DNA of 64,000 nucleotides, from positions 1,302,001 through 1,366,000 of the forward strand of contig NZ_JADIKI010000022.1 in NCBI RefSeq assembly GCF_044904605.1, given 5' to 3'. Position 1 is the first letter of the stretch. Each line of letters starts with the position of its first letter. The DNA is from Dyella_B humi. Lineage in GTDB: Bacteria > Pseudomonadota > Gammaproteobacteria > Xanthomonadales > Rhodanobacteraceae. The notes below the pieces were generated by a model. It saw nothing but the letters and a program-made list of their open reading frames with translations. It was not told the origin of the DNA and did not search any database. The position numbers were made by a program, and so were the translations under genes. Positions 36,046 through 44,494 of the stretch are shown here, one piece after another.

Positions 36046-36223
36046 CCGAGCGAGGACACAGGATTGCGGGCAAACAGACCCGGCCCTCCGGGTTGCGTCT
36101 GAGCGGCCGCCATGCGGCAGCGCGCGGCTTGACCAGACGGCCAGTCTGGCGCTGTGCCACGCATTGCCACCTGACGACCGCTCAGACGCAACGCGGGCCA
36201 TGCGTAGACATTGGACAGGCTCT
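35956..36223. repeat. 268-bp element bounded by 32-bp perfect inverted repeats
   Basis: Arms at 35956-35987 and 36192-36223 are exact inverse copies of 32 bases; imperfect pairing continues a few bases outward. Inside are further inverted pairs: GTTGCGTCTGAGCGG (36092-36106) with its inverse at 36178-36192, and CCAGAC/GTCTGG near 36133-36149. It has no open frame of its own and no clear target-site duplication. It looks like a small non-autonomous repeat (MITE-like) inserted at the end of a glycosyltransferase gene, 35 bases before the Wzy start. Confidence 0.8.
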
Positions 36224-36258
36224 TGGCTTCCGCCAGTCGGTACGCTGCTGGAGAAGAC

Positions 36259-37416
36259 ATGAGCCAGCTGCTGCGCCTGCCGTCCACCTATCTGGTGCTG
36301 CCGGTGCTGCTGGCGTGCGGGTTGACGCTGTTTAGTTTCGACATGCCTGAGGCTTATCTGCAAGGCGTGTTGTTGTTGGCGACTGCGTCGATGGGAGTGC
36401 TGCTGATCGACCTGCTGTTCGGTCCGCGGCTGCCGCCGATTGCATGGTTTCGTCATCGCCACTATGCCGGTACACGCGAAGCATTTGTCGCGCTGGCTTT
36501 CGCGGTGGCAGTCGGGCTTTTTTGTTTGCTCGATCTTGCGCTGTTTCCGATTCCGCTGATCACCAATCCGTCGTCTTACGCCACGATGGAGGGCGGCCAC
36601 GAGCATATTCGGCACATTTCCGATATGTGCTGGACCTTGCCGCCGATCGGCTTGCTATGCGCGCGCAACCGCTGGTTGCGTTGGGTGCTGATCGTGGTGG
36701 GCGTGGCGTTTCCGGTGCTGGTGATCGATCGCAATCGTATCTTTGCGTCACTGTTTGCGCTCGCTATGGTGCTGTTGCTGCGCCGTGGCGAGCACAAGCG
36801 TGTGCCAGGGCTGCGTGTGATTTTTTTGGTGGTGCTGGGCGGCAGCGTGTTTTCCGTGCTGGGCATGTTGCGCTCAGGTTCGCTGGATACGGTCACCTTG
36901 CCTTTCAGCGACGCTTACCGTGACGCACCTCAGGGTGTGAAGTGGCTGCTGCTTTATATCAGCGCAGGCCCGTACAACTTCGGCGCGATTTTCGCCAAGC
37001 ACTACGTGAACTCCGCATTCCTGATCAGTCAACTGGTGCCGATGGCCGGTTCCATCGCTACGGCCGACACGGATATCCCGCTGGACGCGCCGAATATCAA
37101 CGTGGGTACGGAGTTCTTTCCGTTCCTGATGGCCTTCGGCCCCGCTGGGGCAGTGCTTTCGATCATTGGGCTGTATGCGCTGTTGGCGTGGAGTGTGCGG
37201 CGGCTGCTGGCGTCGGTCGCGTTGTTTCCCTTGCTGATTTTCCTTCGCGTTGCGTACGTGTGTGTGATGTCGCCGTTTGCTCCGCAAGCCTATACCTGGA
37301 CCAACGCCGGCTTTATAGCCATTTGCCTGGTGCTGCAGATGCTGACCGTATGGCTGCCGAATCGTAACGCGCTACACAACCTTTCCGACGAGCATGCCAA
37401 CTATGCAACGAGATGA
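36259..37416 (+). CDS. O-antigen/repeat-unit polymerase (Wzy-like)
   Basis: A 385-residue membrane protein with about ten hydrophobic segments and a large loop in the second half (SDAYRDAPQGVKWLL, LVPMAGSIATADTDIPLDAPNINVG). It has the position and topology of a Wzy polymerase, next to a Wzx flippase and Wzz. The ATG at 36259 follows GGAGAAG and is preferred over the earlier GTG/ATG at 36211, which lies within the repeat element. Its stop overlaps the next gene by 23 bases. Wzy proteins share little sequence identity, so the call rests on topology and context. Confidence 0.75.
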   Translation: MSQLLRLPSTYLVLPVLLACGLTLFSFDMPEAYLQGVLLLATASMGVLLIDLLFGPRLPPIAWFRHRHYAGTREAFVALAFAVAVGLFCLLDLALFPIPLITNPSSYATMEGGHEHIRHISDMCWTLPPIGLLCARNRWLRWVLIVVGVAFPVLVIDRNRIFASLFALAMVLLLRRGEHKRVPGLRVIFLVVLGGSVFSVLGMLRSGSLDTVTLPFSDAYRDAPQGVKWLLLYISAGPYNFGAIFAKHYVNSAFLISQLVPMAGSIATADTDIPLDAPNINVGTEFFPFLMAFGPAGAVLSIIGLYALLAWSVRRLLASVALFPLLIFLRVAYVCVMSPFAPQAYTWTNAGFIAICLVLQMLTVWLPNRNALHNLSDEHANYATR

Positions 37417-38251
37417 AATTTACTTGATCGATATGTGGCGCATCCTGCTGCGCGAATGGCGCTGGTTCGTGGCGGTGCTGATCGTGGTGCTCGCTGCAAC
37501 CTTCGTCTTCCTGCGCGTGACCAAGCCGCAGTGGCAAGCCGATGCCTGGATCCAGATCGGGCAGGTCGGCGCGGCGCCGGCAGGGCAAGATCCCAAGGCC
37601 GAACCGCTGCAACGCGTTCTGGAGCGCATGAAGCTGATCCCGTTCCAGAACGAAACGCTTGAAAGCATCGGCATTGGGCCGCGTACTCCCGAAGCCGGGC
37701 TCTATCGCCATAGTCTCAAGCTGGAGCCGTTGCCTTACGCGGGTCCGCTGATCAAGCTAAGTGTGCGTGCGCACTCACCGGAGATGGCCCGCAAGCTGGC
37801 CGAGACGACCGTCGAGCGGTTGAAGGCCATCCACCGCGGCGCCGAAGCCACGGAGCTGAATTTTGCCAAGGCGCGTCTTGCCGAAGTACAGGCGGACTTG
37901 CAGCAAGTCACCGCAGAAAGGGATCACTTGCAACAAGTCGCGACGCAGAACAAGGATGACTTCGCAGGCCTCTTGCTGACCAGCAAGAACGACGAGATGC
38001 GCTCCCTGCAACTGGCGCGCAGTGATCTGCAGGCGCGGTTAAGCAGCACCTACACGTACGACACTTCGCTGATGTGGCCGGTCTACGTACCGGAGAATCC
38101 GGTGTTTCCCAATCCCGCACTGACGTGGGGAATGGGGGGCGTATTGGGGTTGTTCCTGGGAACATTGACTGCGGTGCGCCGGAATGCGTTGAGGCGACGC
38201 GCTGCGGTTTCCGCCACGATGTCCCGGCTTGGGGCGACGGAGCTTTCGTAG
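37394..38251 (+). CDS. Wzz-like chain-length determinant
   Basis: A 285-residue protein with two membrane helices, at about residues 24-40 and 240-257, around a periplasmic domain with a coiled-coil rich stretch (ARLAEVQADLQQVTAERDHLQQVATQ in part). This is the PCP1 layout that sets polysaccharide chain length together with Wzy. The ATG at 37394 lies 23 bases inside the preceding gene; it is short for the family but complete. Confidence 0.82.
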   Translation: MPTMQRDEIYLIDMWRILLREWRWFVAVLIVVLAATFVFLRVTKPQWQADAWIQIGQVGAAPAGQDPKAEPLQRVLERMKLIPFQNETLESIGIGPRTPEAGLYRHSLKLEPLPYAGPLIKLSVRAHSPEMARKLAETTVERLKAIHRGAEATELNFAKARLAEVQADLQQVTAERDHLQQVATQNKDDFAGLLLTSKNDEMRSLQLARSDLQARLSSTYTYDTSLMWPVYVPENPVFPNPALTWGMGGVLGLFLGTLTAVRRNALRRRAAVSATMSRLGATELS

Positions 38252-38321
38252 GTTGGGATTGTCATCCGAGCTTACGCATGGTGATCGCGAAGCGCCTGAA
38301 TCAACCGACAGAGCACGTTCA

Positions 38322-38795
38322 ATGAGTGAGCAGGCCATGATCCACCCGTCCGCAGACGTGCAGAGCTCCCATATCGGTGCCCGCACACGGGTGTGGCAAT
38401 ACGTCGTTATCCTCGAAGGTGCCCGTATAGGCGAAGACGTGAACATTTGTTCCCACTGCTTCATTGAGAACGATGTGGAGATCGGCGACCGCTCGACCAT
38501 CAAGTGCGGTGTGCAGTTGTGGGACGGCGTTCGTATCGAGGACGACGTCTTCATCGGACCAAACGCCACATTCACCAACGACCCGTTCCCACGCTCGCGA
38601 GTCCGGCCGGACGCCTTCCTCCAGACCCGTGTATGCAAGGGTGCCTCAATCGGAGCAAACGCCACGATCCTCCCAGGGATCACGATCGGGGAGGGCGCGA
38701 TGGTAGGCGCTGGTGCGGTGGTGACCAAATCGGTGCCGCCGCTTGCGATCGTCGTTGGCTCGCCTGCGCGCATTGTCGGCTACGTCGATTCGTAG
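38322..38795 (+). CDS. FdtC/QdtC-type sugar N-acetyltransferase
   Basis: A 157-residue left-handed beta-helix enzyme built of hexapeptide repeats (IGARTRVWQY, IGEDVNIC, VEIGDRSTIK, IGANATILPG, ITIGEGAMVGAGAVV) that N-acetylates the 3-amino sugar made by FdtA and FdtB. FIGPNATFTNDPFPR and a GSPARIVGYV ending are typical of the WbpD/FdtC group. Start is the ATG at 38322 or the one at 38337. With FdtA and FdtB it completes a dTDP-3-acetamido-3,6-dideoxyhexose pathway; RmlA and RmlB are not in this window. Confidence 0.9.
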   Translation: MSEQAMIHPSADVQSSHIGARTRVWQYVVILEGARIGEDVNICSHCFIENDVEIGDRSTIKCGVQLWDGVRIEDDVFIGPNATFTNDPFPRSRVRPDAFLQTRVCKGASIGANATILPGITIGEGAMVGAGAVVTKSVPPLAIVVGSPARIVGYVDS

Positions 38796-38912
38796 GTTGG
38801 GATACCCATTCAACCAAAACCGCCCACCCGAGCACTCACGAACGTGCCATACCCCGGCAGTACGGAGATCGAAGTGAGCGGGTCCTATCAGCTTGAAACA
38901 GGAAGCGACGCG

Positions 38913-39722
38913 ATGACGATGGACGAGTCGCAACTGCTCGACACGCAACGCGCATTCGACAGCGTCGCGGCGGATTACGACGGCCCGCGCGGCAACAACG
39001 AACTGATCCAGCGCATGCGGCTCACTTTGTGGAGCACCGTGCGCAACGAATTGCCGGCTGGCTCGCGGCTGCTCGACCTGGGTTGCGGTACTGGCATCGA
39101 CGCGGTGGAATTCGCACAGCGCGGTTACCAAGTGACGGCCAGCGACTGGTCGCCGCGCATGGTGGAACGCACGCACGCACGTGCTGCCGCGGCAGGCGTT
39201 GAGACGCAGGTCAAAGCCGTGCACGTAGGCGTGCATCAGCTCGACCAACTGGAAGGCGGGTTCGACGGGATCTATTCCAACTTCGGTCCTTTGAACTGTG
39301 CACCCGACATGGGTGCGGTCGCCACTCAATGCGCGCGCCTGCTGCGGCCCGGCGGCAAGCTGGTGTTTTCGGTGATCGGGCGTATCTGCCCGTGGGAATT
39401 TGGCTACTACTTGTTCAAAGGACGTATTAAGCGCGCATATGTGCGCGCCGCGCGTGGCGTCACGCCGGTGGGCATGAACCGCCACACCATCTGGACGCAG
39501 TACTACCTACCGCGTGAGTTCTATCGCACCTTCGCGCCGCACTTTGCGTTGGATAACTACCGTGCGCTGAGCCTGTTCATGCCGCCGCCGTACCTGGTGG
39601 ATTTTTATCGCCGCCATCGCAATGGCTGCGAACGGCTCGGCCGGCTCGACGATCGCCTGGGCGCGCTGCCGCTGCTACGCGACATGGGCGATCACTTCCT
39701 GATCGTGATGCATCGGCGCTGA
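38913..39722 (+). CDS. SAM-dependent methyltransferase (class I)
   Basis: A 269-residue cytoplasmic methyltransferase with motif I LLDLGCGTGIDAVEFA, a motif II-like SNFGPLNCA and LLRPGGKLVFSVIG. The AFDSVAADYDGPRGNNELIQ N-terminus is typical of small-molecule methyltransferases. Start is the ATG at 38913, after AGGAAG. Substrate unknown. It begins a run of genes (methyltransferase, amidohydrolase, methyltransferase, radical SAM, two glycosyltransferases) that is not part of a standard Wzx/Wzy set. Confidence 0.85.
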   Translation: MTMDESQLLDTQRAFDSVAADYDGPRGNNELIQRMRLTLWSTVRNELPAGSRLLDLGCGTGIDAVEFAQRGYQVTASDWSPRMVERTHARAAAAGVETQVKAVHVGVHQLDQLEGGFDGIYSNFGPLNCAPDMGAVATQCARLLRPGGKLVFSVIGRICPWEFGYYLFKGRIKRAYVRAARGVTPVGMNRHTIWTQYYLPREFYRTFAPHFALDNYRALSLFMPPPYLVDFYRRHRNGCERLGRLDDRLGALPLLRDMGDHFLIVMHRR

Positions 39723-39726
39723 TTAC

Positions 39727-40959
39727 GTGGACGCGACGCACGCCAAAACCCACGCCAGCTTGTGCCACGCGGCGACGGTGTTGCCGGAAGGTGTTTCGCG
39801 TGGGCCGCTGTCGATCAGGGCAGGTCGCGTGGACGCCTCGACGGCGTCATGGGCGTATCGGGTCGATCTGCGTGATCACCTGATTTTTCCGGGCCTGATC
39901 AACGCGCACGATCACCTGCATGTCAACGCCATTCCGCCGTTACGTGCACACACGCCGTTCCCGAACAGCTATGTCTGGATCGCCGCATTCCAGCAACATT
40001 TTGAGCATCCCGACGTGGTCGCCGCACTGCAAGTGCCCAAGGCTTTGCGGCTGCGGCACGGCGCGTTGAAGAACCTGCTGGCCGGCACCACCTGCGTAGC
40101 GCATCACGATCCCTGGCATCCGGCACTGGATGCGCAGGATTTTCCTGTTGCGCTGCTGCGTGATTATGGCTGGAGCTACGCGCCCGGCTGGCCGGGTTAC
40201 GGTCCGCCGATGCAAGAAAGCTTTGCCGCCACACCGTCCGATCGCCCTTGGCTGATCCATCTTGCCGAAGGCACGGATGCGGTGGCGCGCGCCGAACTTG
40301 CCCAGCTCGATCAATTCGGCTGTCTCGCGAGCAACAGCGTATTGATTCACGGCGTTGGCTTAAGCAGCGGCGACATCGAGCGGGTGATTGCCCAGGGCGC
40401 TGCGGTGGTGTGGTGTCCGAGCAGCAATCTTGCCTTGCTCGGGCACACGCTCGATCCACGGCGCTTGTGCGAAGCAGGTCGTCTGACGTTGGGCAGCGAT
40501 TCGCGCCTCAGCGGTGCGCGCGACCTGCTCGATGAACTGGCTAATGTGGTGGACGGCTATGGGCTCAGCTCGAAGCAGTTGCTTGCGCTAGTGACTACGC
40601 AGGCTGCAGGCATCTTACGCATGCCTGCACGCGGTCATCTGTTGCCCGGGGCGTCCGCCGACATGGTGATCGTCGAAGATCGTGGCGGCGATGTCATGCG
40701 CAGCCTGGTCGGCATCGATCGCAGTCGTATTCGTGCGGTGGTGCGTGATGGCATGCCGTGCATCGCCGATCCTGATTTCGCCGAATGGTTTGCGGCGGCC
40801 GGCGTGGAAACGGTGCAGGTGATGCTGGACGGCAAAGCCAAGTTGCTGGCCAAGTCGCTGGCGGATGAGGCATTGATCGCGCTCGAACCAGGGCTTGAAT
40901 GGACGGCTGGCGAAGGCCGGCAGGAACACAAGTTGGCTGTGGCCGGCGGGAGTTGCTGA
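39727..40959 (+). CDS. Amidohydrolase-superfamily metal-dependent hydrolase
   Basis: A 410-residue protein with the amidohydrolase metal ligands: HxH in LINAHDHLH, further histidines in CVAHHDPWHP and IHLAEG, ILIHGVGL-type segment, and the aspartate in LGSDSRLSGA. The closest familiar layout is that of deaminase/chlorohydrolase-type enzymes, which hydrolyse a C-N bond on a ring. GTG at 39727 is used because the stop of the preceding gene is five bases upstream. It overlaps the following methyltransferase by one base (TGATG). Its presence in a polysaccharide-type run is unusual. Confidence 0.85.
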   Translation: MDATHAKTHASLCHAATVLPEGVSRGPLSIRAGRVDASTASWAYRVDLRDHLIFPGLINAHDHLHVNAIPPLRAHTPFPNSYVWIAAFQQHFEHPDVVAALQVPKALRLRHGALKNLLAGTTCVAHHDPWHPALDAQDFPVALLRDYGWSYAPGWPGYGPPMQESFAATPSDRPWLIHLAEGTDAVARAELAQLDQFGCLASNSVLIHGVGLSSGDIERVIAQGAAVVWCPSSNLALLGHTLDPRRLCEAGRLTLGSDSRLSGARDLLDELANVVDGYGLSSKQLLALVTTQAAGILRMPARGHLLPGASADMVIVEDRGGDVMRSLVGIDRSRIRAVVRDGMPCIADPDFAEWFAAAGVETVQVMLDGKAKLLAKSLADEALIALEPGLEWTAGEGRQEHKLAVAGGSC

Positions 40960-41687
40960 TGTCACGCCTGCCGGTTCTTTCACCTTCCGAAGCGTATGCA
41001 TTGTGGGCGCCTACGTATCCGGCGCACGCACACAACCCAGTGATGCAGGCCGAAGAGCGCGCAATGCTCACCTTGATGCCCGCCGATCTGCACGGAAAGA
41101 ACGTGCTCGACGCCGGTTGCGGCAGCGGTCGCTACATGCTGCGCGCGCTGCGACGTGGCGCGGCACGCGCGGTCGGTGTCGATCTCTCTTCGGACATGCT
41201 GCGGCACGCGTATGCTGAGCTGAAGGCAGGCCGATTCGATGCAGGCTTCGGGCTGGCACAGGGCAGCGTGTCGGCATTGCCGATGCCGGATATGTGGTCC
41301 GATCTCACGATCTGCGGCCTGGTGGTTGGTCACCTGGAACACCTGCATAGTGCTTTGCACGAACTGCATCGCGTGACCAAGCCGGGCGGCGTCGTGCTGT
41401 GCAGCGATGTGCATCCGATCGGCCCGGCGCTCGGCTGGCTGCGCGATTTCAAGGCCGGCGGCCAACGCTATGCCGTGCAGCATACGCAGCATCTCTACAG
41501 CCATTGGCACAAGGCCTGCGCCGCGCTCGGGCTGGTAATCGAGGATGTGTTGGAGCCGATGCTTGATATGCGTGACATTCCTTCGGGAGCGAATTTCGAT
41601 CGCATCGCGTTGGAAGTGCCGGTGGCGTTGGTGTTTCGGTTGCGGCGTGCGCTTGCTGTTCCCTCTCCTTTCGGGGGAGAGGGTTAG
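40959..41687 (+). CDS. SAM-dependent methyltransferase (class I)
   Basis: A 242-residue UbiE/biotin-synthesis-like methyltransferase: motif I VLDAGCGSGRYMLRA, GVDLSSDML, PMPDMWSDLTICGLVVGHL and KPGGVVLCSD. The N-terminal SEAYALWAPTYPAHAHNPVM is close to the BioC-like group. It starts one base inside the amidohydrolase stop. The last eight or so residues (PSPFGGEG) are encoded by a family B palindromic repeat. Substrate unknown. Confidence 0.85.
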   Translation: MSRLPVLSPSEAYALWAPTYPAHAHNPVMQAEERAMLTLMPADLHGKNVLDAGCGSGRYMLRALRRGAARAVGVDLSSDMLRHAYAELKAGRFDAGFGLAQGSVSALPMPDMWSDLTICGLVVGHLEHLHSALHELHRVTKPGGVVLCSDVHPIGPALGWLRDFKAGGQRYAVQHTQHLYSHWHKACAALGLVIEDVLEPMLDMRDIPSGANFDRIALEVPVALVFRLRRALAVPSPFGGEG

Positions 41688-41815
41688 GGTGAGGGGTCAA
41701 GGCTTGCCGGGAACGATGAAAGTGCGCTGGTTGATGTGCTTTTGGGTTGTCGCGCGCGGACAGGTCCCGGAGAGGTTGGCCCCTCACCCCAGCCCTCTCC
41801 CCGAAGGGGAGAGGG
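41661..41815. repeat. Inverted pair of family B palindromic repeats
   Basis: Copies at 41661-41696 and 41780-41815 are inverse versions of one element with a CCCTCTCC...GGAGAGGG palindrome plus an adjoining GGGTGAGGGG tail. They fill most of the gap between the methyltransferase and radical SAM genes, and the first copy supplies the methyltransferase stop codon. Confidence 0.8.
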
Positions 41816-41843
41816 AGTCAACCCTTTTGATCGCATCGAGATC

Positions 41844-43355
41844 ATGACCCATTCCCCACGCACCCTCCTGATCAACCCCACCATCACCTCGCGCTCCAGC
41901 GCGCGCTTTCCGCTATCCCTGCTGCACTTGTCCGCCGCATTGGATAAGCACGGCAGCAGCGAGATCATCGACGGCAACGTCGATCGCGACCTGATTGGCG
42001 AAACACTGCGCACGATGGAGCAGGGCGGTTTCGATGCAGTAGGCGTAAGCGTAATGGGCGGGCCGCAGATGGCTCCGGCTATCGACGTGTCGAAAGCGAT
42101 CCGCGAACGTTTTCCATCCACGCCCATCATCTGGGGCGGTTATTTTCCCACGCTCTACACCGATACCGCATTGGCCGCGCCCTATGTGGATTACGCGATC
42201 CGCGGGCAGGGTGAGGAAAGCCTGCCGGAGCTGGTGGCTGCGTTGGGCAAGTCAGACCCGGCGCTGGCCAATATCGGCGGGTTGTCGTGGAAGGATGGTG
42301 ATTCGGTCGTACACAACCCGAATCGCCGCTTTTCGCTTGGTGACAACGGCCTGGTGCTGCCGTACGACAAGCTGGGCGATCCGCGCCGTTATCTGGCACG
42401 CACGTTTCTAGGCCGACGCACGGCAGCGCACCAGGCGGCGATCGGTTGCCGCTTCCGTTGTACGTTCTGCGGTGTGGCGGCGATGTTCGGCGGCACCACT
42501 ATGCTGCCGGCCGCCGCACGGCTCGAACGCGATCTGAGTTATCTCAAGTACGAGCTCGGCGCTGATTCGATCCAGTTCTTCGACCACAACTTCTTCGATC
42601 GCGAAGAAGACATGATTCCCCTGCTTGAAGTGATGGCGAAGCTGGAGCTGCCCTGGTGGTGCTATGCGCGTGCCGACGCGTTACTGAACCTGTCGGAGAG
42701 CACGTGGAAGCTGGTGCGCAAGAGTCGACTCAAGATGGCCTACATCGGTGCGGAATCTCCCAGTGGCCAAATGCTGAAAGAAATCCGCAAAGGCACGCGC
42801 CCAGACCAGACCCTGCAGGTGGCCGAACTATGCCGGCGCAACGGCGTGATTCCCGAGCTGTCCTTCATGGTCGCGCCGCCGGAGAACACCGAGGAAGAAA
42901 CCGAACACACTTTCGAGTTCATCCGTGAACTGAAGCAGATCAATCCGGAAGCCGAGATCATCGTCTATATCTACACGCCGCTGCCCGAGAGCAGCCGGCA
43001 TGAGAAGGACCGTGGCAAGCGTCCTGGCATGGCATTGCGCGATCTCAACGGCGAGCCGGTGATTTTCCCGAAAACGCCGGAAGAATGGACGCAGCCGCAA
43101 TGGATCAACTACGCCTGCCATGCCGACGCGCCCTGGCTCACCGACAAACTGCGCCAGCGCATCCACGATTTCGTGACCGTTCTGCGCTGCCGTTTTCCGA
43201 CGGTACAGGACATGCGCTCGCCGCCATGGGCCAAGCGCAGCCTGAGTGCGATGGCCACGTGGCGCTATCGCTATCGCCGATATGACCGGCCGTGGGAGTT
43301 GAATCTGGCCAACCGGCTGGTGCGCTTGCGCATGCCGCAGGTTTCGGGTCTTTGA
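41844..43355 (+). CDS. B12-binding-type radical SAM enzyme
   Basis: A 503-residue protein with an N-terminal B12-binding-like Rossmann domain (FPLSLLHLSAALDKHG, IIWGGYFPTLYTD, DYAIRGQGEESLPEL) and a radical SAM domain with the iron-sulphur motif Cys202-x3-Cys206-x2-Cys209 in CRFRCTFCG, plus YIGAESPSGQML and FMVAPPENTEEE. The canonical DxHxxG cobalamin motif is not visible. Such enzymes methylate or rearrange unactivated carbons. The substrate is unknown; context in a polysaccharide-type cluster suggests a sugar or lipid-linked intermediate. The ATG at 41844 is chosen after the repeat pair. Confidence 0.88.
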   Translation: MTHSPRTLLINPTITSRSSARFPLSLLHLSAALDKHGSSEIIDGNVDRDLIGETLRTMEQGGFDAVGVSVMGGPQMAPAIDVSKAIRERFPSTPIIWGGYFPTLYTDTALAAPYVDYAIRGQGEESLPELVAALGKSDPALANIGGLSWKDGDSVVHNPNRRFSLGDNGLVLPYDKLGDPRRYLARTFLGRRTAAHQAAIGCRFRCTFCGVAAMFGGTTMLPAAARLERDLSYLKYELGADSIQFFDHNFFDREEDMIPLLEVMAKLELPWWCYARADALLNLSESTWKLVRKSRLKMAYIGAESPSGQMLKEIRKGTRPDQTLQVAELCRRNGVIPELSFMVAPPENTEEETEHTFEFIRELKQINPEAEIIVYIYTPLPESSRHEKDRGKRPGMALRDLNGEPVIFPKTPEEWTQPQWINYACHADAPWLTDKLRQRIHDFVTVLRCRFPTVQDMRSPPWAKRSLSAMATWRYRYRRYDRPWELNLANRLVRLRMPQVSGL

Positions 43356-44494
43356 AGGGCAGGCGCTTGCACGTCGCACAGATCAATTTTCTACCGGCGC
43401 CGAAAGGCGTTGCTGCCGCGGAAGTGTTCGAACAATGGCCTTCATTGCTGGATATACCGGAAGCGGCCGCGAGTGCAGGCGTCCGGGTTTCGGTGATCCA
43501 GGCCGCTATGCAGCGGGAGCAGGTGACGCGCAACGATGTCGACTATCACTTCGTCGATGTCAGCGAGACGAGCACGGTCATGCATCGCAGCCGCGATTTC
43601 GCGGCCTTGCTCGATGATTTCAAGGCAGACGTGCTGCACGTGCATGGTCTTGGCTTCGCCGAAGATGCCTTTGCCATCGCGCGTCATCTTCCGCGCTTGC
43701 CGATCCTGTTTCAGGATCACGCCGACCGGCCGCCGCGCTGGTGGCGACGTCCGCGCTGGCGATACTGGTATGCCTCCGCTGCGGGCGTTGCGTTCACCTC
43801 CACCGAACTGGCGCGGCCCTTCATCAAGGCCGGCCTGTTCGCACCGCGCATGCAGGTGTTTGCGATACCTGAATCCAGCTGCCGTTTCACGCTTAGCGAT
43901 CGTGCAAAGGCGCGCGCTGAAACCGGATTGTATGGCGACCCTTGCGTGCTATGGGTGGGGCATTTGAACACAGGCAAGGATCCGCTGACCGTGCTCGATG
44001 GCATCGCGCAGGCTGCCGTAGAGCTTCCCGACCTGCAGCTGTGGTGCGCCTTCGGCAATGCACCGCTGCTTGCTGACGTCCAACAGCGTGTGGCGAACGA
44101 TCCGCGGCTCGCCGGGCGCGTGCATCTGTTGGGCAAGGTTCCGCATGCGCGCATCGAGCGCTTGATGCAGTCTGCGGATCTGTTTGTTTCCGGCAGCCAT
44201 GCCGAAAGCTGCGGCTATGCCTTGCTGGAAGCGATGGCGTGCGGTGCGGTGCCGATCGTTACGGATATTCCGTCGTTCCGGATGCTCACTGGTAACGGTC
44301 GCATCGGTGAACTGTGGCCATGCGGCGATGCTTCGCGACTTGCCGACGCTTTGCTGCGTACCGCATTCAACAGGTCATCGCAGGCAGAGGTGCGCGCGTA
44401 CTTCGATGAAACACTTTCGTTCGCCGCAGTAGGTCGGCAATGGGCAAGCGCCTATGCGCAAGTGCACGAAAGCCGGCAAGGTGGCGCACGATGA
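43352..44494 (+). CDS. Family 4-type glycosyltransferase
   Basis: A 380-residue GT-B fold enzyme: LHVAQINFLPAPKGVAAAE at the N-terminus, DVLHVHGLGF, VLWVGHLNTGKDP, and the donor-binding signature HAESCGYALLEAMACGAVPIV (E-x7-E). The most likely start is a TTG at 43352 that overlaps the radical SAM stop by four bases; no ATG fits the gene boundary. Overlap at both ends implies tight co-translation with its neighbours. Confidence 0.85.
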   Translation: MKGRRLHVAQINFLPAPKGVAAAEVFEQWPSLLDIPEAAASAGVRVSVIQAAMQREQVTRNDVDYHFVDVSETSTVMHRSRDFAALLDDFKADVLHVHGLGFAEDAFAIARHLPRLPILFQDHADRPPRWWRRPRWRYWYASAAGVAFTSTELARPFIKAGLFAPRMQVFAIPESSCRFTLSDRAKARAETGLYGDPCVLWVGHLNTGKDPLTVLDGIAQAAVELPDLQLWCAFGNAPLLADVQQRVANDPRLAGRVHLLGKVPHARIERLMQSADLFVSGSHAESCGYALLEAMACGAVPIVTDIPSFRMLTGNGRIGELWPCGDASRLADALLRTAFNRSSQAEVRAYFDETLSFAAVGRQWASAYAQVHESRQGGAR

